25,884 bases of DNA, taken from IMG/VR virus record IMGVR_UViG_3300031659_000082, positions 1 to 25,884 of that record, one strand, 5' to 3'. The translations under genes and the position numbers were made by a program. This document shows, in pieces, positions 20,202 to 25,884 of the stretch (position 1 is the first letter of the stretch; each line of letters opens with the position of its first letter). The DNA is from a virus. The notes under the pieces were generated by a model. That model worked only from the letters and a program-made list of their open reading frames with translations. It made no database searches and had not been told where the DNA came from.

Positions 20202-20417
20202 ATGAAGTCTACCTATATGGAAGTATCTTCCTATCAAGAAAAAAATCTCAAAGCAACTGTTTTGAGGACGTCAGGCCTAACAAAGAATTACTATGGATGT
20301 AAGTTTTACATAGATGATAGCTCTTTAGGTATTGAATGGTACGAAAATAAGAACGTACGGTACGCAGAAGATGCCGCAGAGAATTACGTACTTGGTGTAA
20401 AGAAATATCCAGCCTAA
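20202..20417 (+). CDS. Hypothetical small protein
   Basis: A 71-residue protein. I choose ATG 20202 because GGAG (20192-20195) is 6 bases upstream; ATG 20190 is in frame but lacks a site. Alternating strands and charged turns (YYGCKFYIDDSSLGIEWYENK). No family recognised. Likely cotranscribed with the previous gene from P9. Confidence 0.65.
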   Translation: MKSTYMEVSSYQEKNLKATVLRTSGLTKNYYGCKFYIDDSSLGIEWYENKNVRYAEDAAENYVLGVKKYPA

Positions 20418-20427
20418 GTTCAGTTAA

Positions 20428-20459
20428 CCCCCTGATGATGAGTTTCTGCTCCTAGGGGG
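20428..20459 (+). other. GC-rich hairpin abutting promoter P10
   Basis: CCCCCT (20428-20433) pairs with AGGGGG (20454-20459) across a 20-base loop, and the outer AA/TT may extend the stem. It lies just after a stop codon and directly before TTGACA at 20461. No T-tract follows, so terminator function is uncertain. Confidence 0.5.
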
Positions 20460-20460
20460 G

Positions 20461-20489
20461 TTGACACATCAATAAAAATGTAGTATAAT
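20461..20489 (+). promoter_or_regulatory. Early sigma-70-type promoter P10
   Basis: TTGACA (20461-20466), 17-base spacer, TATAAT (20484-20489). It drives the 20517 gene and probably gp33, dsbA and gp59. Confidence 0.92.
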
Positions 20490-20516
20490 ATACACATACT
20501 ACATACGGAGTAAGTT

Positions 20517-21692
20517 ATGGTAAGTAAAACATTAGAGAAGGCCAGAGTAAAAGGCCGCAAGAACAGAGTCACTATTGATGACCAGTATATGGGACCTGAA
20601 CCATGGTGGGATAAAAATACACCACCGCCGGCAGATGCATCAGCTCGGTCAGCAGCATGGACTCGCGGTGCTCAATGGTACAATTACTATTCAAAACCAA
20701 AAGACTATACTGGGACTACTTTAAAGTATGCCAAAGAAGTATTGAACTTTGATAAAGAACAAATCAATGCTCTCAAGACACTCTCTGATTGGGAATTGAA
20801 TTATGGTGTAGGAGCTATAACGAAACTATACTTTCGTGGGTGGAACCATGAAGATATCTACCTAGAAAGAGTTTCAGAACATTTAAATGCAATGGTTATT
20901 GCTGGTAAAGAAGTTGCTATAGAAAAGAAAGTAGTTGCAGCTGATGCACCGGCCTTTATAAGTCCCGCAAAAAGATCCTACAATAACATGATGGAGACCA
21001 TTCATGCAGACTGGTCCGATATTGTAATTGACTCTTGGATGGTAGGCGACTTTAAACCAGAATTTAATGTGTACGACCTATGGAAAAAACATGGCCTTAA
21101 AAGTAATGTGATCAATGCATTCAAGGCCAAGATTCAATTTGAATATGACTTAGTGTTCGATGCTTATAACAAGACGTGTGAGCAAGCGGTTGAAGCATAC
21201 TCTCATATATCCCCAAGACGTCAGAAGAAGATGCTGAACCTAATGGATGGTATCTTTGCTGACCTAGAGAAGTTGAAGACCAGTTTCAAAGCTGTTAAGA
21301 TACCTAGAGCTAAGAAACCTAAATCAACCGATCTACAAGTTGCCAAGTTACAGTACTTGCAGGAACATATCGAGTCCAAAGTCACTTCTATTAATCCCGT
21401 ATTGATACCGACTAAAGAGATGTTATGGGTCTACAACACTAAACAGAAGGCGCTCACACAGTATGTAACTACGTCTACTACGGGTTTTGAGATAAGGGGT
21501 AGTACTATTAAGAACTTTGATGATACCCTATCCAAAACATCTAGGTTACGAAAGCCTCAGGATGTATTACCAGAAATATTAAAACTCACCCCCAAACAGA
21601 TGGACAAGAGAGTCTGGGATAAACTCACCACTAAGATAAGTGTGCCAAACGGTCGGATCAATAAAGACTGCGTACTACTTAGGGTAATATAA
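20517..21692 (+). CDS. Conserved hypothetical phage protein upstream of gp33
   Basis: A 391-residue protein with a basic N-terminus (KTLEKARVKGRKNR) and mostly helical middle. Recognisable patches are EPWWDKNTPPP, SARSAAWTRGAQWYNYY and DWELNYGVGAI. I believe proteins of this type sit upstream of the gp33-gp59-gp32 cluster in other marine T4-like phages, but no function is known and I see no catalytic motif. Promoter P10 is immediately upstream. The position suggests a replication or late-transcription accessory role. Confidence 0.78.
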   Translation: MVSKTLEKARVKGRKNRVTIDDQYMGPEPWWDKNTPPPADASARSAAWTRGAQWYNYYSKPKDYTGTTLKYAKEVLNFDKEQINALKTLSDWELNYGVGAITKLYFRGWNHEDIYLERVSEHLNAMVIAGKEVAIEKKVVAADAPAFISPAKRSYNNMMETIHADWSDIVIDSWMVGDFKPEFNVYDLWKKHGLKSNVINAFKAKIQFEYDLVFDAYNKTCEQAVEAYSHISPRRQKKMLNLMDGIFADLEKLKTSFKAVKIPRAKKPKSTDLQVAKLQYLQEHIESKVTSINPVLIPTKEMLWVYNTKQKALTQYVTTSTTGFEIRGSTIKNFDDTLSKTSRLRKPQDVLPEILKLTPKQMDKRVWDKLTTKISVPNGRINKDCVLLRVI

Positions 21693-21699
21693 GGAACAT

Positions 21700-21936
21700 A
21701 TGATTGAACAAAAGATTATGACGAGGAAGAGGTTTTCTACCGCGGTAGAAGGACTTGTTGCAAAGAGTAGGGATCTGTCTTATATAGAGGCAGCTGCTTA
21801 CATCATAGAAGAACGAGGAATGGATTTTAAAAGTTTAAATAGGCTTTTATCTGAATCCCTTAAACAAAAAATCGAAGCGGAAGCTACAGATTTAAACCTG
21901 CTTAGAATTAAGCAAACTAATAAACTACCCCTATAG
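21700..21936 (+). CDS. 33: gp33-like late-transcription co-activator
   Basis: A 78-residue protein aligning by eye with T4 gp33: RFSTAVEGLVAKSRDLSYIEAA parallels the T4 helix with MSYLEAT, KQKIEAEATDLNLL parallels IEKIQSEAIDENLL, and the C-terminal NKLPL parallels the T4 clamp-binding end (LDFLL). gp33 bridges host RNA polymerase (beta flap) to the sliding clamp gp45 and switches on late promoters of the TATAAATA type, three of which are in this window. Gene order 33-dsbA-59-32 follows T4-like synteny. The protein is shorter than T4 gp33 (112), lacking its N-terminal extension. Confidence 0.82.
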   Translation: MIEQKIMTRKRFSTAVEGLVAKSRDLSYIEAAAYIIEERGMDFKSLNRLLSESLKQKIEAEATDLNLLRIKQTNKLPL

Positions 21937-21944
21937 GAAATATT

Positions 21945-22205
21945 ATGACTAATGTGATTATACCTTCATCTGCCGTTGACAAGAAGCGCATCAAGGATTG
22001 TGTTATTGAGATCAGTAATGCTAAAACCCAGATGGAAGCACAACGTGACTTCATTAGAGAAGCCATTAATTCTTGTGTAGATGAAGTTGAAGTTGATAAG
22101 AAGCATCTTAAAAAGATGGCAGATATCTACCACAAACAAAACTTACTAGAAGTAGTAGGCGCGGTAGAAGATGTTGAAGCCTTATACGAGAGCGTTATGG
22201 CGTAA
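21945..22205 (+). CDS. dsbA: DsbA-like double-stranded DNA-binding protein
   Basis: An 86-residue helical protein comparable to T4 DsbA (89 residues): DFIREAINSCVDEVEVDKKHLKKMADIYHKQN parallels (split here by pattern) the T4 ELIKDIRIRAKDEL-GVDG-FNRLLALYHKDN segment, and VEDVEALYESVM parallels EEVVELYDTVF. T4 DsbA binds double-stranded DNA near late promoters; its precise role is unsettled. It lies between gp33 and gp59, as expected for the cluster. The stop overlaps the gp59 start (TAATG). Confidence 0.8.
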   Translation: MTNVIIPSSAVDKKRIKDCVIEISNAKTQMEAQRDFIREAINSCVDEVEVDKKHLKKMADIYHKQNLLEVVGAVEDVEALYESVMA

Positions 22206-22792
22206 TGATGGACCCTTTTGATTCTTATAAGTTATATAACGCACTCAAGCTTCACTTTGAAACTGACGGGTACGATGCAATCAAATATAATTATAAATCA
22301 AATGTGTCTGCTCAATCCTTTTTTAAGAGAAGGGATAAGTACTTCTTTGCTAAAGTGGCAAAGAACTATGAGAAGGATTTGTTAACATACTTTGTATCCA
22401 ACTTCAAAAATGGAGTTGGGTATGTAGGTGATATGATTAATGAAGACGGACAAAGGAATTATTTAGATCATAAGAGAATACATGAATCAATACACCGTGT
22501 ATTCTCAATTGATATAAATAGGATTAATGAACAGGGTTTGATGTTTGATCAGAACTTTAAGAGTGAAGACGGACAACTACCCTTGGTCATTAAGTTATGG
22601 ATGCAGGAAGAAATTAGTTTAGAGACTGTTGTCATTCTGAATTCCATATTTGGGTTTATTGGAAAAGAATCTGAGAAGATAACAGACACTATTATGTGGC
22701 CTGATACTAAACGGAAGATTGAAAAGTACACCCCATTTGTAAATTATAACAAAGATAAATGCATGAAGTTGTTGACAAATGTGTTTGTTTGA
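22205..22792 (+). CDS. 59: gp59-like replicative helicase loader
   Basis: A 195-residue protein resembling T4 gp59 (217 residues), which loads the gp41 helicase onto gp32-covered forks. Matching landmarks: YDAIKYNYKSNVS (T4 YDVIKYNWCMRVS), KRRDKYFFAKVAKNYEK (T4 KRRDKYFFQKLSEKYK), FVSNFK (T4 FISNLV), YVGDM (T4 WIGDI), ISLETVVILNSIFGFI (T4 ISFETFILLDSFLNII). Directly upstream of gp32, its physical partner. The last codons overlap the spacer of promoter P11. Confidence 0.92.
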   Translation: MMDPFDSYKLYNALKLHFETDGYDAIKYNYKSNVSAQSFFKRRDKYFFAKVAKNYEKDLLTYFVSNFKNGVGYVGDMINEDGQRNYLDHKRIHESIHRVFSIDINRINEQGLMFDQNFKSEDGQLPLVIKLWMQEEISLETVVILNSIFGFIGKESEKITDTIMWPDTKRKIEKYTPFVNYNKDKCMKLLTNVFV

Positions 22793-22800
22793 TGTATAAT
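22772..22800 (+). promoter_or_regulatory. Early sigma-70-type promoter P11 for gp32
   Basis: TTGACA (22772-22777), 17-base spacer, TATAAT (22795-22800), overlapping the 3' end of the gp59 gene. The predicted start is near 22807. Confidence 0.88.
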
Positions 22801-22812
22801 GTACTTATAATT

Positions 22813-22884
22813 ATGAATAAAGTGAAATACAATAGAAACGGTAATAATACCGTAATACAATGCATATACAACGGAGTAATATAA
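22813..22884 (+). CDS. Putative 23-residue leader peptide upstream of gp32
   Basis: ATG 22813 opens a 23-codon frame whose TAA (22882-22884) touches the gp32 ATG (22885). It starts about 6 bases after the predicted transcript start and contains the hairpin ACGGTA/TACCGT. It could be a regulatory upstream ORF for gp32 synthesis. It may also be chance, as no ribosome site is present. Confidence 0.35.
   Translation: MNKVKYNRNGNNTVIQCIYNGVI
22838..22853 (+). promoter_or_regulatory. Hairpin in the gp32 5' leader
   Basis: ACGGTA (22838-22843) and TACCGT (22848-22853) form a 6-bp stem with an ATAA loop, 20 bases before the gp32 ribosome site. T4 gp32 represses its own translation by binding a structured leader; this could be the equivalent element, but that is inference. 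Confidence 0.4.
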
Positions 22885-23793
22885 ATGTCATTTGCAAACC
22901 TAAAGAGCTCACGAGGCTCGTCAATCGACAAACTCGTAAAAGCTGCAGAAGCAGTATCTACTAAAACAGATTCAAAATCCGGTTACGGTGATGATAGGTT
23001 TTGGAAACCAACCAGAGATAAAGCAGGAAACGGTTATGCCGTAATCCGATTCTTACCAGCACAAGAGGGTGAAGACCTTCCTTGGGTAAGGTATTGGGAT
23101 CATGGCTTTAAAGGTCCTACTGGTCTTTGGTACATTGAAAACTCTTTAACTTCAATTGGTCAAGATGATCCAGTAAGTGAAGCTAACGGTCTACTATGGA
23201 ACTCTGGCCGGGATGAAGATAAAGCCGTTGCTAGAGACCGAAAGCGCAGGTTACACTATGTAAGTAATATCCTCGTTGTTTCAGATCCTAGTAACCCAGA
23301 GAACGAAGGTAAAATATTCCTTTATAAGTTCGGTAAGAAAATCTTTGATAAGATTATGGAATCAATGCAGCCTGCATTTGAAGACGAGACTCCTATCAAT
23401 CCTTACGACTTCTGGGAAGGTGCTGAGTTTAAAATTAAGATCCGTAAAGTAGAAGGGTGGGTTAACTATGACAAGTCAGAGTTTGCTAAACCAGCCTCAC
23501 TATTTGAGGGTGATGAAGAGAGACTAGAAGATGTGTATGGGAAACTATACTCTCTGCAAGATTTCCTCAAGCCAGAGAACTACAAAACTTATGATGAACT
23601 GAAAGCTAAAATGAATAAGGTTCTAGGAGTTGATGCCGGTGCTCCATCTATGGAAATGCCAGCAATGAATGTAGTTAATGAAACTCCAATGACAACGACT
23701 GCAACTGCTGCTCCAGTCATGGATGCTGCCGCCTCAAGTGATGATGAAGATGATACTTTATCATACTTTGCTAAGTTGGCTAAAGAGAACTAA
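22885..23793 (+). CDS. 32: gp32-like single-stranded DNA-binding protein
   Basis: A 302-residue protein, the same length class as T4 gp32 (301). It has a basic N-terminal cooperativity domain, then the OB-fold core with RFLPAQEGEDLPWVRYWDHGFK, GLWYIENSLTSIGQDDPVSE, SNILVVSDPSNPENEGKIF, KFGKKIFDKI, PYDFWEGAEFKIKIRKVEG and NYDKSEF. A Met/Thr/Ala-rich linker leads to an acidic tail (SSDDEDDTLSYF), the protein-interaction tail. It coats single-stranded DNA in replication and repair. There is no cysteine at all, so the zinc site of T4 gp32 is missing, as in other marine relatives. GGAG (22873-22876) is the ribosome site; a strong terminator follows. Confidence 0.96.
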   Translation: MSFANLKSSRGSSIDKLVKAAEAVSTKTDSKSGYGDDRFWKPTRDKAGNGYAVIRFLPAQEGEDLPWVRYWDHGFKGPTGLWYIENSLTSIGQDDPVSEANGLLWNSGRDEDKAVARDRKRRLHYVSNILVVSDPSNPENEGKIFLYKFGKKIFDKIMESMQPAFEDETPINPYDFWEGAEFKIKIRKVEGWVNYDKSEFAKPASLFEGDEERLEDVYGKLYSLQDFLKPENYKTYDELKAKMNKVLGVDAGAPSMEMPAMNVVNETPMTTTATAAPVMDAAASSDDEDDTLSYFAKLAKEN

Positions 23794-23812
23794 AGAATCC
23801 TGCCTTAGGATA

Positions 23813-23828
23813 AACCTGTTGACAGGTT
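23813..23828 (+). other. Hairpin between gp32 stop and terminator
   Basis: AACCTG (23813-23818) and CAGGTT (23823-23828) pair around TTGA, two bases before the terminator stem. It may stabilise the gp32 mRNA 3' end. Its loop and 3' arm include a TTGACA-like string without a fitting -10 box. Confidence 0.55.
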
Positions 23829-23830
23829 AT

Positions 23831-23858
23831 AGGGACTCTTAATTGAGTCCCTTTTTTT
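23831..23858 (+). terminator. Strong intrinsic terminator after gp32
   Basis: An 8-bp stem AGGGACTC (23831-23838) / GAGTCCCT (23845-23852), 6-base loop TTAATT, then seven T residues (23852-23858). It separates the plus-strand gp32 unit from the converging minus-strand virion genes, whose stop codon is at 23857-23859. Confidence 0.93.
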
Positions 23859-25593
23859 ATCTACTGGCTAATGCTTCTCTACTTCTATTAGGTTTACTAG
23901 GTGACATAACATACGTATCCCCACCCCTAGTAGTAGAGTTATCTGATGTTACAGCATTCACTGCAGAAACAACTGTTGGTTGAGCAGATGATTTCTCTAA
24001 CTCATTCTCACCAGACATAGTTTTAATCTCTTCGCCTTTCTCGTTAAGGCCATCACCTTGGACTTTCATAGAGTCTATAGCAGAGTCGCCCATAGTAAAT
24101 ACTTTGTTAAATCCGTTCATGAATGCTTCACCCGGAGTCTCACCTCCAGGCATAGCTGCTGCAATTGCATGCATCGCGCCTGATGCAACTGCAGACGGGA
24201 ATGTAACAATCTTCTTAAATATCTTTAATAGGTTTAAAGCAACATTCTGAATTAAACCACCAATGCCGATATCAGCAATAGAATCTTTAATACTACCTAT
24301 GAATCCTACAATAGTATCAGTGATAGAAGTAAACAGATTACCTATAAGTTCAGAGAATGAGAATGAATCGAGTTGTTCAGAGAAGTTCTCAAATCCTAAC
24401 TTACCTGCAATCCACGATATGCCATCCTTTAATAGGTCTAATGGAAGACCAATAAAACCTTTAAGGAATCCAGCTATACCACCAAACAAGCCACCGATAA
24501 TTCCTTCTAGGAAACCTTTTTCTGAGTACTTATCAAACCCGGCCATGGCACCTTTAAATGTATCGAATAGAGCCATGACAACCGTGATTGGTAAGAATAA
24601 TCTACCTAGTGTTCTACCGAAACCACCCGCAACTTTAGCAACATTCTTAATAACACCAAAGATTGTTTTAAGAGTACTTGTTACTGGTTTCATTAGTTTG
24701 GATACACCACCACCAGGAATCGCACCTTTAAGAGAACGCAGACTCGTGCCTACGGCCTTAATTGGGGCTAGTACAAAGTCCTTAAGGCTCTTAACTGCAC
24801 CACCTATAGCTTTAAAGGGTTTAGTAAGAGATTGGAATAATCCTCCCAGTTTACCAAGTAACCCTGCTTTACCAAACTGGCCAACTGCTGTTCTAAATGT
24901 TTTTAATCCTGCAAATCCTGCAGTGAATGCCCTCTTGATATTGGTTAAACCCTTAGTTAGAGGCTTAAATACATCTCCAATACTATCTGCAATCTTTGCA
25001 ATACGTGCCGATGCTCCTGTACCGAGACCCTTAATTGATGCGCCTAAACTCTTAGTGAATCCGGAGATGGATTTACCTAACCCCTTACCGATCTTAGCAA
25101 GATCAATTCCGAAAAGTTTAGTTACAGCATTCACTGCTTTGAATATTACCTTAGTGAATACCTTAATAATTTTAGTAAATGATTCTGCCACACCCAATGC
25201 GAACCCAGCACCCAATGCCAATAGTGCAACTGGGATGGCAAGTAATGCTGCACTTACACCAGCAACCGGACCGTCAATCTTGCCAAGGTCTTCAGTGTTA
25301 GATAAGATACCTTCTAAAGCTTCTAATACATTATCTGCATGTGCCCTTGCTTCTTTCTGCCTTTCTAAATCGGCAGGATCCTTAGACTGTAGAGTTCGGA
25401 TCATTTCTTCCATACTCTTTCTTTGCTCATCACTTAACTTAACGGAGTCATTTAATAGTTGATTCTGTAAGTTATCTGATAAAGCTTGATTGTCTGCAGC
25501 TGCCTTGGACAGAGTATTCTGTTCCTGCAACTCCTTTGTCAGGTTAGCAAATGGATCGCCTTGATTATCAGGTGGTGTAGGGTTATCTTTCAT
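23857..25593 (-). CDS. Large hydrophobic virion protein (tape-measure-like)
   Basis: A 578-residue protein on the minus strand. Residues 1-105 are polar and helical (ELQEQNTLSKAAADNQALS, EQRKSMEEMIRTLQSKDPAD); about 109-134 is a strongly hydrophobic Ala/Leu segment; then comes a long Gly/Lys/Phe-rich stretch with repeated GKxLGKSISGFTKSLG- and LKxFVLAPIKAVG-type amphipathic units; the C-terminus is Ser/Thr-rich with TYVMSPSKPN. This composition is typical of tail tape-measure-like or internal virion proteins of marine myoviruses. No peptidase or lysozyme motif is seen. The long open frame on the opposite strand is its shadow. Exact virion role is inferred. Confidence 0.72.
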   Translation of the reverse strand: MKDNPTPPDNQGDPFANLTKELQEQNTLSKAAADNQALSDNLQNQLLNDSVKLSDEQRKSMEEMIRTLQSKDPADLERQKEARAHADNVLEALEGILSNTEDLGKIDGPVAGVSAALLAIPVALLALGAGFALGVAESFTKIIKVFTKVIFKAVNAVTKLFGIDLAKIGKGLGKSISGFTKSLGASIKGLGTGASARIAKIADSIGDVFKPLTKGLTNIKRAFTAGFAGLKTFRTAVGQFGKAGLLGKLGGLFQSLTKPFKAIGGAVKSLKDFVLAPIKAVGTSLRSLKGAIPGGGVSKLMKPVTSTLKTIFGVIKNVAKVAGGFGRTLGRLFLPITVVMALFDTFKGAMAGFDKYSEKGFLEGIIGGLFGGIAGFLKGFIGLPLDLLKDGISWIAGKLGFENFSEQLDSFSFSELIGNLFTSITDTIVGFIGSIKDSIADIGIGGLIQNVALNLLKIFKKIVTFPSAVASGAMHAIAAAMPGGETPGEAFMNGFNKVFTMGDSAIDSMKVQGDGLNEKGEEIKTMSGENELEKSSAQPTVVSAVNAVTSDNSTTRGGDTYVMSPSKPNRSREALASR

Positions 25594-25602
25594 CTGTCAT
25601 TC

Positions 25603-25884
25603 CTATTTTTTAGTAAAGGCCTGTGCACCAAAGAATGCTGCTACAATACCTGCTACGGCTACAAAGTATGTTGGTGCCATAGAACCAAGAGTTGACTGAG
25701 CTTCATTCAATCCAGCCAATGCTGCAAGAACAACTGCGAAAGGGTATAACAATAGACCCCATAGGGCAAACCAAGTCATTGTCCTCTGTGCATCTCGCAT
25801 AGCATCTTGGTCATCAAGTTCTTTTCGCTTGAATTCCAAGTACATTGCTTCTTCTTCCTTAGATACTTTACCATCGCCATTAGT
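25603..25884 (-). CDS. Two-helix membrane protein with EF-hand loop (5' end outside window)
   Basis: The frame is open to the right edge: 13 codons precede the first internal ATG (25843-25845). They read TNGDGKVSKEEEA, which with one Asp just outside would be a perfect EF-hand loop (D-x-N-x-D-G-x-V-x3-E), so the internal ATG is not the true start. Next come a charged helix (EFKRKELDDQDAMRDAQRT) and two membrane helices (WFALWGLLLYPFAVVLAALAG; YFVAVAGIVAAFFGAQAF). Similar proteins, as I recall, lie next to tape-measure-like genes in marine T4-like phages and are sometimes called holin-like. Ca2+-dependent regulation is conjecture. Confidence 0.75.
   Translation of the reverse strand, partial: TNGDGKVSKEEEAMYLEFKRKELDDQDAMRDAQRTMTWFALWGLLLYPFAVVLAALAGLNEAQSTLGSMAPTYFVAVAGIVAAFFGAQAFTKK

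Noticed and set aside
20428-20462. GC hairpin as an intrinsic terminator
   Set aside because: Loop is long and no T-tract follows; kept only as a hairpin.
22513-22520. TATAAATA inside the gp59 gene
   Set aside because: Could serve gp32 late, but lies some 370 bases upstream within coding sequence and gp32 has its own consensus promoter.
23819-23824. TTGACA-like string in the hairpin after gp32
   Set aside because: No TATAAT-like box at 16-18 bases; it lies in the loop and stem of a hairpin followed by the terminator.
24263-25462. Long plus-strand open frame (399 codons) opposite the virion gene
   Set aside because: Pro/Asn/Leu-rich sequence without ribosome site or domain. It is the antisense shadow of the Gly/Lys/Phe-rich minus-strand protein, whose frame has sensible composition.
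1-25884. tRNA genes, CRISPR arrays, integrase or attachment sites
   Set aside because: None seen by eye on either strand; no cloverleaf with a TTCGA loop, no spaced direct repeats, and no integrase-like protein.

Overview
The window is a gene-dense, AT-rich segment of a T4-like (Tevenvirinae-type) myovirus genome. This is shown by recognisable T4 core genes: RNase H/flap nuclease, DNA ligase, gp33, DsbA, gp59, gp32, T4-type lysozyme, T4 late promoters (TATAAATA). Marine-phage accessory genes are also present: PhoH, a PD-(D/E)XK exonuclease, HAD nucleotidase, SWIM protein, and small proteins of marine type. The combination with csgF/csgG and a serine hydroxymethyltransferase gene points to a pelagimyophage infecting SAR11-type bacteria (HTVC008M-like). 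The host is inference from gene content, not something the sequence states. I see no tRNA, rRNA, CRISPR array or insertion sequence, and no stretch above 300 bases without a gene.

Layout. 1-8606 (+): end of a GIY-YIG nuclease, then a replication/nucleotide block (rnh, phoH, exonuclease, glyA, HAD nucleotidase, DNA ligase, HNH protein) driven by consensus sigma-70-type early promoters. 8691-11365 (+): four small proteins, a virion protein, an unknown protein, T4-type lysozyme and small late genes, with T4-type late promoters at 8881 and 9198. 11390-17869 (+): the unusual part. A late promoter lying in a perfect 11-bp inverted repeat starts an eight-gene, almost entirely overlapping operon: two single-pass membrane (holin-like) proteins, CsgF, CsgG, a curlin-like protein, a FecR-domain periplasmic protein, a second curlin-like (probable lipo)protein and a CHASE2-class III adenylate cyclase. 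17899-20417 (+): small early genes, most behind their own promoter (membrane/periplasmic protein, HExxH metallopeptidase, SWIM zinc protein, unknowns). 20461-23858 (+): gp33, dsbA, gp59 and gp32, ended by a strong terminator. 23857-25884 (-): a large hydrophobic virion (tape-measure-like) protein and a membrane protein with an EF-hand loop that runs off the right edge.

How it fits together. Early promoters share GTGTTGACA-N17-TATAATATAC and are often packed into the 3' ends of upstream genes. Several start codons sit at or within a few bases of the predicted transcription start (338, 2302, 8892/8895, 11403), so leaderless translation is probably used for both early and late genes. gp33, the late co-activator, is encoded here together with the late promoters it should serve. 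The standout system is the late operon. CsgG/CsgF would form an outer-membrane secretion pore, the two curlin-like proteins would be its fibre-forming cargo (one perhaps an anchored nucleator), and FecR plus the CHASE2 cyclase look like a periplasm-to-cytoplasm sensor that would make cAMP. That is a curli-like secretion plus second-messenger module expressed late in infection.
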